A stretch of 64,000 nt of DNA from Deltaproteobacteria bacterium (GTDB lineage Bacteria > Myxococcota_A > UBA9160 > UBA6930): contig JAJDAP010000082.1 of NCBI GenBank assembly GCA_029261795.1, positions 1 to 64,000 of the forward strand, given 5' to 3'. The notes under the pieces were generated by a model. The model was not told where the DNA came from, searched no databases, and saw only the letters and a list, made by a program, of their open reading frames with translations. This document shows positions 51,605 through 60,063 of this stretch, one piece after another. Both the position numbers and the translations under genes were made by a program. The stretch's first letter is position 1; each line of letters opens with the position of its first letter.

Positions 51605-53185
51605 TCAGCCGACCTCGAGGCCGGCGAGCAGCAGACCTCGCGCCACCGCGTCGACGTTTTCGTCGATGAGGAAGTAGCGCCGTAACTCCTGCCTGGGCGA
51701 CTCCCACAGCGCAGGAGCGACCGCACGCAGCTTCTCGAGCGTCGCGTCGACCCCGGGCAGGCCGAGCTGCGCCTCGGCGGCCGCCTGCAACACGAGCGTC
51801 TGGATATCGTCGCGGTACTGCGAACGCGCCAGGGCATCCAACGCCTCGGCGAACTCACCTCGCAGGTAGTGGTAGAGGCCGATCGATGTGTGGAGCCAAC
51901 CAGGGTGCAGCGGATTCAGCCGCGCGGTGGCCCGCGCCAGCTCCATGCCGCGATCGACCTCGCCGGCCCGGATGAGGTAGGTCGCGAACGTGGCAAGCAC
52001 GACGGTGTCGTTCGGATTGAGCTCGATGGCCCGCTCCATCGCGGCCATCGCCGCGGGAAGGTCGAGCCGGCTGAAGTGGATCTGGGACAACGCGAAGTAG
52101 GCCATCGGATTGGCCCCATCCAGTTCGAGGGCGCGATCGGCAGCCGCCTGCGCCCGATCGATCGAAGCGGGCTTCACATTGAAGCCGTGGTGGAATTCTT
52201 CGCGGTACAGATAGGCGAGATGGGCCCAGGCATCCGCGTACGCCGGATCGAGCCTCACGGCACGCTCCAGGCAATCCCGCGCCGGAGCATGGACCGCAGC
52301 GGTGTGGATCTCGACGTATGCATGGCCTAGCAAGACGCAGTCGTAGGCCTCGAATCGCTCCGTGCTACGGCGCCGGGCCGTCGCACGCGAGGCACGGACG
52401 ATGACCCCCGACGAATCCGCGACAGCTGAGGCCACCTGCCCAGCGATTCGATCCTGGGTTTCCAACAACGACGTCGTCTCCAGCGCCGCGTCGTAGTGGT
52501 CGCCCCAGATCTGCGAACCGCTCGCCGCGTCCAGCAACTGGACGGCGACGCGCACCTGATCCGCACCGCGACGCACGCTGCCACGCAGCAGGTAGACGAT
52601 GCCGAGTTCGCTGGCCGCGACCCTCGCATCGCTGCCCGTCTCCTCGAAATGCCCGGTCGCACTGGGTGCGATGACACGGATGCCCCGGAATCGTGAGAGG
52701 GCGGTGCTGACCTCTTCACTCAATCCCGCCGCGAAGTAGCTGTGTTCGCCCTCTCCGCCAAGATCGGTGAAGCGCAGTATCGCGACCGCGGGCTCCCGCT
52801 CCGGTGCGGCTTCCTCGGCAGCCTGCGAACCCGGTGGCGGGGACACGTCCGGATCCTCGGCTCCATCCCACCAGAAACTGATGCCGGCCCCGATCGCGAC
52901 GAACGCGAGCGCGGTCAGGATGGTGGCGGGCGACAGCCAGTTCTCGGTTCGCCCGGAGTCGCGTTCAGCACGGACTTCGACGGCCCATGCGACGAACAGC
53001 ACCACCGGGAAGCCGGCGATCCCGATCCAGAGCACGACGTTCACCGCGCTGTCCGGAAGCCCCAACCTGGGAAACGCGATGTCGGCGAACTCGAGCATCG
53101 CGAAGGCAGCGGCCAGGTAGAGCAACGCTGCGCGAATCACGCCTCGCTTGCGAAGCTCATCCAGGAATCCGTGGGAGCCGGGCAT
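51605..53185 (-). CDS. membrane protein with TolB/FlgO-type domain and TPR repeats
   Basis: The protein has 526 residues. Helices at about 20-40, 50-70 and 85-105 place the N terminus in the membrane. Residues about 132-255 match the periplasmic FlgO/TolB-amino-terminal fold (VAILRFTDLGGEGEHSYFAA, LSEEVSTALSRFRGIRVI, LLRGSVRRGADQVRVAVQLL). TPR repeats run from about 285 to 500. This order is common in TPR proteins near class III adenylate cyclases; here the cyclase domain is absent. It likely senses or assembles envelope components. Confidence 0.8.
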   Translation of the reverse strand: MPGSHGFLDELRKRGVIRAALLYLAAAFAMLEFADIAFPRLGLPDSAVNVVLWIGIAGFPVVLFVAWAVEVRAERDSGRTENWLSPATILTALAFVAIGAGISFWWDGAEDPDVSPPPGSQAAEEAAPEREPAVAILRFTDLGGEGEHSYFAAGLSEEVSTALSRFRGIRVIAPSATGHFEETGSDARVAASELGIVYLLRGSVRRGADQVRVAVQLLDAASGSQIWGDHYDAALETTSLLETQDRIAGQVASAVADSSGVIVRASRATARRRSTERFEAYDCVLLGHAYVEIHTAAVHAPARDCLERAVRLDPAYADAWAHLAYLYREEFHHGFNVKPASIDRAQAAADRALELDGANPMAYFALSQIHFSRLDLPAAMAAMERAIELNPNDTVVLATFATYLIRAGEVDRGMELARATARLNPLHPGWLHTSIGLYHYLRGEFAEALDALARSQYRDDIQTLVLQAAAEAQLGLPGVDATLEKLRAVAPALWESPRQELRRYFLIDENVDAVARGLLLAGLEVG

Positions 53186-53221
53186 CGCGAGATGCTAGCG
53201 ACCGATTGGCAAACCCTGAGG

Positions 53222-53710
53222 CTAGGCGGCGGGCTCCGCCGCGATCGTCCGGACATGCTCGGCGCGAGCGCCGCGCGGGCCTTCCTGGATGACGTACTCG
53301 ACGGTGTCGCCCTCGTTCATCGAGTCGTACTCGGAGCCGTTCATCCCCGAGCGGTGGAAGAAGACTTCCTTGCCATCTTCGCCGCGGATGAAGCCGAAGC
53401 CCCGGTCGCGCACCATCTTCTTGATCTTGCCCTTGGACTTGGGACCCGTGGGTGCCGCCGTGGTGGGGCCGGTGTTGCTGCGCCGGCTGCGGCCCCGGGA
53501 GCGGCCTCGGCGGGGACCGGAATAGCGGTCACCCAGCACGAATTCGCTCTGGAACATGCTGGCCGGCACCGTCAACGGCTCGTGGCCCTCGGTTTCCGCC
53601 TCGAGCAGGATCTCCTCGGTGTCGAAATCGACCTCGACCACGGTGTAACGGAAGCGCGTGTTCTTGTGGGTGCACTGGGCGCCGGATTCGATCTCTTCGA
53701 GTGCAATCAT
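53222..53710 (-). CDS. cold-shock-domain protein with an N-terminal extra domain
   Basis: The protein has 162 residues. Residues 1-65 form an acidic beta-rich domain (YTVVEVDFDTEEILLEAETE) that I do not recognise. A Gly/Arg/Ser linker follows (about 68-90). Residues about 93-155 are a cold-shock domain: GKIKKMVRDRGFGFIRG (RNP1-like), GKEVFFHRSGM (RNP2-like) and YVIQEGPRGARAEHV. It should bind single-stranded RNA or DNA. The ATG at 53710 is chosen because the first domain starts there. Confidence 0.85.
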   Translation of the reverse strand: MIALEEIESGAQCTHKNTRFRYTVVEVDFDTEEILLEAETEGHEPLTVPASMFQSEFVLGDRYSGPRRGRSRGRSRRSNTGPTTAAPTGPKSKGKIKKMVRDRGFGFIRGEDGKEVFFHRSGMNGSEYDSMNEGDTVEYVIQEGPRGARAEHVRTIAAEPAA

Positions 53711-53874
53711 GAGAGCACCTCTGCTAGGAAGGTCCGCGCCCGCCGGACCTGGATCCGTGGCGCAGGGAGCGGCGCAAATTAGGGAATCCACCAGACAGGG
53801 TCAAACGACAGGGCCGCTACAATTCGCAGCCGTTGCACCTGAAGTGCCTGGAAAAGCAGGGAAATCCATCATCG

Positions 53875-54582
53875 ATGCCGGTCCGCGCCGTCTTCTTCGA
53901 CCTCGGAGGCACGCTGTTCTCGTATGGTTCCACGGCGCCGCACTTCGCGGCCTTGCTGGTCTCGCTGGCCGAGGGGTACGGGGTCGATGCCCCAGCGGAC
54001 GAACTTCGTGCCCGCTACCGCGAGGCGATGGCCCGGGTTGGCCCTTCCATCCAGGCCCGCGCCTACTACCCCCACCGCGAGCTCTTCGGCGCCAGCTTCG
54101 TCGAATGGCTGCGCCACTATGAGATCGCCGAGGGCGTGGACGCTGGCGCGCTCTACCAGGGCCAGATGCAGCTGGGTCTCGACCACACCGTGCTGCGAGA
54201 CGGTGTCCCGGAGACACTGGCGGCGCTGCGCGAGCGCGGGCTTCACCTGGGGATCGTGAGCAACATCGACAACGATCAGTTCGCTCCGCTGCTCGAGAAG
54301 CTCGGCCTCGGTCCGCTGTTCGACGCCACCACCACCAGCGAAGAAGCGCGCTCCTGCAAGCCGGACGCCGGCATCTACCGCATGGCCCTGGCGAAAGCCG
54401 GCGATCCGGCCCCGGACGAAGTGGTCTTCGTGGGCGATTCACCGCCCCATGACATGGCCGGAGCCCTGCCGCTCGGAATGCGCACGGTCCTGATCACGAG
54501 CCGCGAGGCCGAACTCCCAGCACAGCAACGGCCCCACCACGTGATCCGCACGATTCCCGAGTTGCTCGAGGTGATCCAATGA
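53875..54582 (+). CDS. HAD-superfamily hydrolase
   Basis: The protein has 235 residues. Motif I is VFFDLGGTLFSYG (second Asp replaced by Gly at DxGxT, normal for this subgroup). Motif II is GIVSNIDNDQF, motif III has the Lys of CKPDAGIYRMA, and motif IV is VVFVGDSPPHDMAGA. This is the epoxide hydrolase N-like or phosphoglycolate phosphatase-like subgroup. The ATG at 53875 is preferred; a TACAAT box is at 53818-53823. The stop overlaps the next gene (ATGA). Confidence 0.9.
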   Translation: MPVRAVFFDLGGTLFSYGSTAPHFAALLVSLAEGYGVDAPADELRARYREAMARVGPSIQARAYYPHRELFGASFVEWLRHYEIAEGVDAGALYQGQMQLGLDHTVLRDGVPETLAALRERGLHLGIVSNIDNDQFAPLLEKLGLGPLFDATTTSEEARSCKPDAGIYRMALAKAGDPAPDEVVFVGDSPPHDMAGALPLGMRTVLITSREAELPAQQRPHHVIRTIPELLEVIQ

Positions 54583-55808
54583 GGAACTGGCTGCTCGGGC
54601 TCTGCCTGTGCTTGCTTGCCTGCGCGGCCGGGGCCCAGGAACTGACCCCGCTCTCCGTTGGAACCAGTGGCGACTACGCGCCCTTCAGCGAACTCGCCGA
54701 GGACGGCACCCGCAGCGGCTTCGATGTCGCCTTGATCCGGGCGTTCGCCGACCAGCATGGCTACGAGATCGAGTGGGTGCCCTTCCGTTGGCCCGAACTC
54801 GCAGGCGATCTGCGTGCGGCTCGCTTCGACGTCGCTGCCAGCGGTGTCACGATGCGCGCCGATCGCTCCTTGTTGGGTAGCTTCACCGTTCCCGTCGCGG
54901 AGACCGGTGCTGTGGTCCTGGCGCGCGGCCAGTCCGAGTTGGGCGCCGAGGATCTGATGCGGCCTGGGCTCCGGATGGCCGTCAACGCCGGCGGACACCT
55001 CGAACGCGTCGCGCGCCTGCTATTCCCGGCCGCCGAGCTTCGCGCGATCCCGAACAACGCGGCGGTCCTCGCCGCGCTCGAGGCGAACGAGGTGGACGCC
55101 ATCGTGACGGATTCCGCGGAAGCCGTTCGCTGGGGAGAGAGCCCGACCCGACCGGTCCGCTTCGGTCCCTTCACGCGCGACCGCAAAGCATGGCTGCTTG
55201 CCGGCGACCAGACCGAACTCGCGAGGCAGATGAATGCCTGGCTCGTAGACCAGGAAGCCGACGGAACCCTCGCGCGTCTACGCAAGGCACACGCGCTGCC
55301 GGACGCGGGGCGGCCGGCCCTGGCCCTGAATGCCCTGGTAACGGCGATCGCAGAGCGTCTTTCCCTGATGCCCGCCGTCGCTGAGTCGAAACGCTTGAGC
55401 GGTGCGCCGATTCAAGTGCCCGAGCGCGAAGCACTCGTGCTGGCCCGCGCCGTACAGGATGCCCGTGCCGCCGCCCTGGCCGCGGGGCTGCCAGGCTCCG
55501 AGGAAGCCGCCGTGGAAGCGTTCTTCGGTGAACTGATCGCCGCCGCACGTTCCATCCAGGAAGCTTCCCTGGCTGGGCCAGCAGCGGATCCGGAGGAAGT
55601 CCCCGATCTCCAGACGGAGCTGCGGCCGGCCTTGCTACGCATCGGTGCCCGGGTCGGGACGCTACTCCCGCGCTTGCCGGCCGCCATCGCCGTAGAAGCC
55701 GTCGATGCGGAACTCGCCCGCAGCCTCGATCTTCCTGGGTTCGATGCCAAGCAACGCAGTCGGCTGATCCAGGCGCTGGCGGAACTCGCGTCCGCGCCAA
55801 GACACTAG
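54579..55808 (+). CDS. periplasmic PheC-like (cyclohexadienyl dehydratase) / AroQ chorismate mutase fusion
   Basis: The protein has 409 residues. A signal peptide covers about 1-19. Residues about 22-240 are a type 3 solute-binding fold (VGTSGDYAPFSELAEDGTRS, GFDVALIRAFA, DVAASGVTMRADRS, AVNAGGHLERVAR) as in cyclohexadienyl dehydratase. Residues about 245-400 match a secreted AroQ-gamma chorismate mutase (AIAERLSLMPAVAESKRLSG, PIQVPEREALVLARA, FFGELIAAARSIQ). If active, it turns chorismate to phenylpyruvate outside the cytoplasm. A plain amino-acid binding protein is the main alternative for the first half. It is coupled to the HAD gene (ATGA). Confidence 0.75.
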   Translation: MRNWLLGLCLCLLACAAGAQELTPLSVGTSGDYAPFSELAEDGTRSGFDVALIRAFADQHGYEIEWVPFRWPELAGDLRAARFDVAASGVTMRADRSLLGSFTVPVAETGAVVLARGQSELGAEDLMRPGLRMAVNAGGHLERVARLLFPAAELRAIPNNAAVLAALEANEVDAIVTDSAEAVRWGESPTRPVRFGPFTRDRKAWLLAGDQTELARQMNAWLVDQEADGTLARLRKAHALPDAGRPALALNALVTAIAERLSLMPAVAESKRLSGAPIQVPEREALVLARAVQDARAAALAAGLPGSEEAAVEAFFGELIAAARSIQEASLAGPAADPEEVPDLQTELRPALLRIGARVGTLLPRLPAAIAVEAVDAELARSLDLPGFDAKQRSRLIQALAELASAPRH

Positions 55809-55845
55809 AGCGCATCTTGATTGATGCCAGAACGGTACAGCGGTG

Positions 55846-56361
55846 TTAGGCAGCAGACCTCGTACTCCGCCCATGAAACACCGCAGCAATGAAGCTCAGC
55901 GCGGCAAATCCGAGCAGAAGCAACAGCGACACAATGTATAGTGGTGACCCGCCTCGCACGGGAGAGGCGACGTTCCAGATGAGTAGGAGATTCCCAACAA
56001 CAGCCGAAGCCGGCCCGGACAACAAGTACCGCGGAACTCTCACACCCGCGGGACCTGCTCGCAATTCCCGCAGGTCGCTGCGAATTCCCCAGGTTGCTGA
56101 GGCTATCCAGGCGGCCGCGAGCGATGTGCTGGCAACGCGCCAGGTGGTTGCCTGGTCGAAGGCGAAGCCGGCCATGGCAGAAGGAAGCAAGGCTCCCGCC
56201 AGGCAAAGGAGCGACACGAACGCAACTGCGCGCAGGGAAAGGAGCCGGTGCGCCTCACGGGGGGCCTCGGAGAAGAGTCCCCCAACCAGCGAGAAGCCTA
56301 CGAAGGCCGCGGCGACCTCCGCGATGGTGTGAAGAAGTGCTTCTTGCGGAAGTTCTTGCAC
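55846..56361 (-). CDS. small membrane protein
   Basis: The protein has 171 residues from a GTG and contains about five hydrophobic helices (15-30, 40-62, 72-92, 110-130, 138-160). Local base composition is lower in GC than the neighbours, so it may be acquired. No motif was recognised. It is transcribed toward the PheC-like gene. Confidence 0.5.
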   Translation of the reverse strand: MQELPQEALLHTIAEVAAAFVGFSLVGGLFSEAPREAHRLLSLRAVAFVSLLCLAGALLPSAMAGFAFDQATTWRVASTSLAAAWIASATWGIRSDLRELRAGPAGVRVPRYLLSGPASAVVGNLLLIWNVASPVRGGSPLYIVSLLLLLGFAALSFIAAVFHGRSTRSAA

Positions 56362-56381
56362 GGTGCCCCTCGTGCCGCCTT

Positions 56382-56597
56382 CTAGCGAATCCGCTTCAGT
56401 GCGTGGCGGAGAGCAACTGCGCGCAGGTCGGAGCCCGTGCTGTCGTCTCCGGACTTCCGCGGCTTGCTCGCTGCCTTCTTCGCCGGCTTCTTGGCAGCCG
56501 CCGTCTTGCGCACGGATTTCTTCGCCGCTTTCTTCGGAGCCTTCTTTGCAGCCTTCCTGGCCACCTTCTTCTTCGCAGTCTTCTTCTTTGCCGCCAT
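56382..56597 (-). CDS. small histone H1-like Lys/Ala-rich protein
   Basis: The protein has 71 residues. It is a repeat of Ala-Lys-Lys units (residues 2-45: MAAKKKTAKKKVARKAAKKA and on) followed by a short tail (DLRAVALRHALKRIR). Such proteins bind DNA through charge, like Hc1 or AlgP tails. The Lys codons are mainly AAG. It lies 20 nt upstream of the 55846-56361 gene on the same strand. Confidence 0.7.
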   Translation of the reverse strand: MAAKKKTAKKKVARKAAKKAPKKAAKKSVRKTAAAKKPAKKAASKPRKSGDDSTGSDLRAVALRHALKRIR

Positions 56598-56665
56598 GTC
56601 GCCTTGAACTCCTCGCGGTTTTCCGCCTTGGGGGGTCGCAGCTTAGCTGAGGTTTCGCCCCAAGA

Positions 56666-57205
56666 TCAGGATGGAACCAGGAAGCGCTTGAATCCCTGGG
56701 CGGCGAGTCCGGCCGCGATCGGGAGCAGCAGGCAGAGCCCCCAGCGGATCAGCGCGAAACGAAGGCCGAGGATCGGAACTTCCCACACCACGAGTCGATG
56801 GAGTGCCAACAGCGACCAGGCACTGACATAGGCCACTACGGCGCCGGGCGAGGCACCGGATTTGAGCAGTGTTGCCGCGATCGGAAGCGATACGAAGGGG
56901 CCCGACGGTGTGAGCATCCCGGCGAGGGCGGCCAGACCGATGCCAGAGAGCCCCGCCTGATCCCCGAGCACTCCCTCGACCGCGTCGTGCGGAATCAACA
57001 CCTGCGCGATTCCCGCGGCGAGGAAGGCGACCGCAATCAACAGGCTGTAACGAACCAGCAGACCGAAGCCGTCAGTAACGCCGGTCTGCAGCAGTTCGCT
57101 GCCTCCGCGCCACCAGGCGAGCGCGGCCAGCACCACGAGCAGGCCCAGAATCATGAAGAAAGACGAATCCAGAATGGGGGCTCTCCGTCCGGCAGCTGCG
57201 GGCAT
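56666..57205 (-). CDS. permease-like membrane protein
   Basis: The protein has 179 residues. Five or six hydrophobic helices run from about 15 to 175. GMLTPSGPFVSLPIAATLLKSGASPG (split here in two blocks, about 100-125) is similar to the pore-lining segment of DUF318/ArsP-type permeases, which are normally about twice this long. Start at 57205 overlaps the Qng1-like gene stop (TGATG). It may move a metabolite for that enzyme; this is a guess from position. Confidence 0.6.
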   Translation of the reverse strand: MPAAAGRRAPILDSSFFMILGLLVVLAALAWWRGGSELLQTGVTDGFGLLVRYSLLIAVAFLAAGIAQVLIPHDAVEGVLGDQAGLSGIGLAALAGMLTPSGPFVSLPIAATLLKSGASPGAVVAYVSAWSLLALHRLVVWEVPILGLRFALIRWGLCLLLPIAAGLAAQGFKRFLVPS

Positions 57206-58182
57206 CAGTAGAAAGTACAGCGCGTTCGATGCCGAGGCGTGGCCTTGATCTTCGGGCTCTGGCCGCGCGACCAAAGCAGATGATCGAGCCGATGGGGGCT
57301 CGCGTTCCAGCCGCGCTGGCCGCAGGAGGCCGACAGGCGTTCGACCGCATGAAGGCCCACCGCACGGATCTCGATCTCGGCCTCGCTGTCGTGCTCGAGA
57401 AGCGTCTCCTTGTCGATGGGAAGCTGGAGCTTCAAGTCGTAGACGAGAACGCCTAACATTCGAAGCGTGTGGGGAACGAGATTGTCGGCGAAGAGCGTCA
57501 GCCCATCGAGATCCGAGAAATGGCCCAACCCGCGGCCAGCGAATGCCTCGGCCAGATCTGCCGCCGTGATCTGGGCGCGCTTGTAGAACGGGACTTCGAG
57601 TTCCTGGTACTGGGAGACATCCTGATAGAAGGGCATCTGCGCCAGGATGCCGGTCAGACGTTCCGCGGAGCCACGCGCCTGTTCGACGGGGCCGGCGAAA
57701 CGCCCGTGGTGCTCGCGGTTCAGGAAGTGGCCCAATTGATTGAGGGCTGCTGCGTAGAGCCCCATCAATTCACCGGCGGCCCCGTCCGTCGCCTGGCCGA
57801 AAACAGCACTGCAATCGGCGGCACTCAGCCTCTCGAGATCGCTCGGCCGCCAGTGCCCCTCCTTCTCGAAACGTTCGCGAAGCGCGGTCGAAAGCGTGAG
57901 GTAGCCCGAGAGCTTTCCGCGCTTGCGGAGCTGGGGGAACCAACCAGACCCGAAATTGATCGCGTTCATCGTCATCACGTAGGCCAGCGTCGTGTCGGCG
58001 CTCGCGAAGGCGTGGTGCGTCGGATCGAGCCCGGGCTTGCGCGGACGCTCGCGAGAGAGCAACGATGCGAGCTGATCCAACGCGCGGTCATCGATTCGGA
58101 CCCACTGCGCGCGCCGCGTGACCTCCTCCGCCGCATCGCGGATGCGATCGAACAGGCCGGGCGCGGTGGGATCGAAGCGCAT
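57205..58182 (-). CDS. Qng1-like queuosine 5'-phosphate N-glycosylase
   Basis: The protein has 325 residues. NAINFGSGWFPQLRKRGKLS (about 91-110), VPFYKRAQITAADL and LTLFADNLVPHTLRMLGVLV then LPIDKETLLEHDSEAEIEIR are characteristic blocks of the DUF2419/Qng1 family. Qng1 frees queuine from queuosine monophosphate for reuse in tRNA. The ATG at 58182 overlaps the stop of the lipid kinase gene (TGATG), and its stop overlaps the start of the permease-like gene. Confidence 0.85.
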   Translation of the reverse strand: MRFDPTAPGLFDRIRDAAEEVTRRAQWVRIDDRALDQLASLLSRERPRKPGLDPTHHAFASADTTLAYVMTMNAINFGSGWFPQLRKRGKLSGYLTLSTALRERFEKEGHWRPSDLERLSAADCSAVFGQATDGAAGELMGLYAAALNQLGHFLNREHHGRFAGPVEQARGSAERLTGILAQMPFYQDVSQYQELEVPFYKRAQITAADLAEAFAGRGLGHFSDLDGLTLFADNLVPHTLRMLGVLVYDLKLQLPIDKETLLEHDSEAEIEIRAVGLHAVERLSASCGQRGWNASPHRLDHLLWSRGQSPKIKATPRHRTRCTFY

Positions 58183-59105
58183 CAGCCGGCTCCGACGATT
58201 CGCAAGGCACCGGGCACCGCTTCCGCACGAATCGGTAGCTGCCCAAGCGGTTCGCCGTCGACCTCGAAGGGAACATCGAACCCGATCGGCTGAATCTCGA
58301 CCGTGCGGCCTCGGAACTGTTCGACGCCGGCAACCTCGAGATGCTCCCCGGCATAGAGCGCGGGGACCTTGCGAACCAGCTGCAGCCGCGAGAGGAATGG
58401 AATCACGATGCAATCGAGCAGGCCATCGTCCGGCGCAGCATGGGGTGCCACGTGCATCCCGCCTCCGAAGTACTGGCCGTTGGACGCCGTCGCCAGGACC
58501 AGGGGCCCTTCGTAGCGAAGTTCTCCGTCGACGGAGACGCGAGCGGCCATGGCCGGGTGCTTCATGATCGCTTTCAGCGTCGCCGTCAGGAATGCACCGC
58601 TCGCGCCGAATCGCGTCCCGCCACGCTGCACCATCTGTGCAACCACGCCGGCGAAACCGGCACTGATCTCGTTGATCAACCAGCCGTCGCGTTCGCGGCC
58701 TTCGCTCGATCGATAGCGAACCCGCCCAACGTCGATTCGGCGCTGCCTACCCGAGCGGATGCGCGCCAGCGCCCCATCCAGATCGCGCGGCAGGCCGAGT
58801 GTCCGCATCAGATCACCCCCGCTACCCAGGGGCAACAGGCCGAGTTCCACGCGCCCGGCCTCACCGCTCTCGAGCAAGCCCGAGGCCACTTCGTGCGCGG
58901 TACCGTCGCCACCTGCGACCAACAGTCGGTCGACTTCGCTCGCCACCTTCAGCACGAGTTCTTCGGCATGGCGAGGCGATTCGGTCCAGACGATCTCGAG
59001 CGGCCCGAGCGCGGCGCGGATACGCGACTCGATCCCCGGGAACGAGCGGCCGTTGGCACCCCCGCGGCTCGCCGGGTTCACGATGAGCAGGGTTCGCGGT
59101 GACAC
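58182..59105 (-). CDS. diacylglycerol/lipid kinase family protein
   Basis: The protein has 307 residues. LLIVNPASRGGANGR (phosphate-binding), VAGGDGTAHEVASGLL (GGDGT motif), GLLPLGSGGDLMRTLGLPRD and MHVAPHAAPDDGLLD are the family blocks (YegS/DagK type). It phosphorylates a lipid at the inner membrane. The GTG start has no clear ribosome site. It leads the overlapping chain with the Qng1-like and permease-like genes. Confidence 0.9.
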   Translation of the reverse strand: MSPRTLLIVNPASRGGANGRSFPGIESRIRAALGPLEIVWTESPRHAEELVLKVASEVDRLLVAGGDGTAHEVASGLLESGEAGRVELGLLPLGSGGDLMRTLGLPRDLDGALARIRSGRQRRIDVGRVRYRSSEGRERDGWLINEISAGFAGVVAQMVQRGGTRFGASGAFLTATLKAIMKHPAMAARVSVDGELRYEGPLVLATASNGQYFGGGMHVAPHAAPDDGLLDCIVIPFLSRLQLVRKVPALYAGEHLEVAGVEQFRGRTVEIQPIGFDVPFEVDGEPLGQLPIRAEAVPGALRIVGAG

Positions 59106-59201
59106 GGACGGGATCGTAACGGTTGCAGGGCGGGAAGGGTCGCGAGCCTCGCTGAACAGCTGCTCCGCAAGGCCGTGGGCAACCGCTACGCTGGGCGCCT
59201 C

Positions 59202-59885
59202 ATGGACCAGCCCCGCTTCCGATTCGACCGCCGTTTCTGGATCCGGTTCGGCGTCGTCCTAGCGATCGTGCTGGCGGTCCAGTTCTCGCGCAACGTACTC
59301 GAACTGGAGTGGAGCCTCGAGTCGATTCGCGAAACCGTCGAGAGGATGGGCGTATGGGGCCCCGTCGTTTTCATCGCGATGGTGTCCTTCCGACACTTCC
59401 TGTTGCTCCCCCACATGGTCGTGCTCGTCGCCGGTGGCCTGGCCTTCGGCGCCGTCGGCGGTGCCATCTATGGCGCCGTCGGAATCTGGAACGCCGCCAT
59501 CGGCGTGTTCCTGTTGACCCGCTGGTTCGGAGCGGACTCACTCCGCAAGCGGCTCTCTCCGGGCCTGCAGCGCGTCCTCGAGCGCGCATCCAGTCGCGGC
59601 GGGGTCGGAACACTCGCCCTCGTCAACGCCTATCCGTTCCTGACGATCACGGTGTTCCACGCCGCCGCCGGCCTGACCACCATGCGTACCCTCTCTTTCG
59701 CCGTGGCGATCGCGCTGACTTCGCCGATCCGCACCTTTACCTACGCCTACTTCGGCAGCGCGATCATGGACGGCAGTTGGCAGCACATCGCAGGCGCCAC
59801 AGCGATTGCGCTGGTGCTTCTCACCCCACTCCTGTTCCAGAGCGTGCGCTCCAGGATCCGCCGCGAGTTCGCGCTCGACGTCTAG
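59202..59885 (+). CDS. TVP38/TMEM64 (DedA-related) membrane protein
   Basis: The protein has 227 residues. Helix 1 lies at about 12-32, then SFRHFLLLPHMVVLVAGGLA and FGAVGGAIYGAVGIWNAA (about 65-105, the re-entrant loop region), LVNAYPFLTITVFHAAAG (about 148-165) and later helices. These match the VTT/SNARE-associated domain of TVP38, YdjX and YqjA-like proteins, which help lipid flipping or membrane homeostasis. A TACGCT box ends 9 nt before the ATG. The TAG stop is part of the adjacent palindrome end (CTAG). Confidence 0.88.
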   Translation: MDQPRFRFDRRFWIRFGVVLAIVLAVQFSRNVLELEWSLESIRETVERMGVWGPVVFIAMVSFRHFLLLPHMVVLVAGGLAFGAVGGAIYGAVGIWNAAIGVFLLTRWFGADSLRKRLSPGLQRVLERASSRGGVGTLALVNAYPFLTITVFHAAAGLTTMRTLSFAVAIALTSPIRTFTYAYFGSAIMDGSWQHIAGATAIALVLLTPLLFQSVRSRIRREFALDV

Positions 59886-60048
59886 CAGGTTGCGGAAGAA
59901 CCCCGGACCGAGCCAGGTGCGCAGATTTTCGGTCCAATCAAGGCGCGGAGCCGCCGCTGGGGCGAGCCCCAGCAAGGCTTCGCAACGCAGATTGGGCCGG
60001 AAAGATGCGTGCCTGGCGACGGGAGTGGGTTTTTCCGCAGCCTGCTAG
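59882..60048. mobile_element. MITE-like imperfect palindrome, type B
   Basis: The left end CTAGCAGGTTGCGGAA pairs with the right end (reverse complement CTAGCAGGCTGCGGAA) with one mismatch. More pairs continue inward (GCGCAGATTTTCGGTCCAAT against GCATCTTTCCGGCCCAAT), so the 167-bp element folds almost fully. It has no coding capacity. The CTAG at the left end provides the TAG of the TVP38 gene. The ends differ from the type A element at 11915-12098. It fills the space between two convergent genes. Confidence 0.65.
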
Positions 60049-60063
60049 CTCGAGCGCTACCGC

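Noticed and set aside
29826-55855. Scattered GTTAGGC motifs resembling integron attC core sites
   Set aside because: Most lie inside coding regions, and there is no paired R' core or attI/integrase gene.
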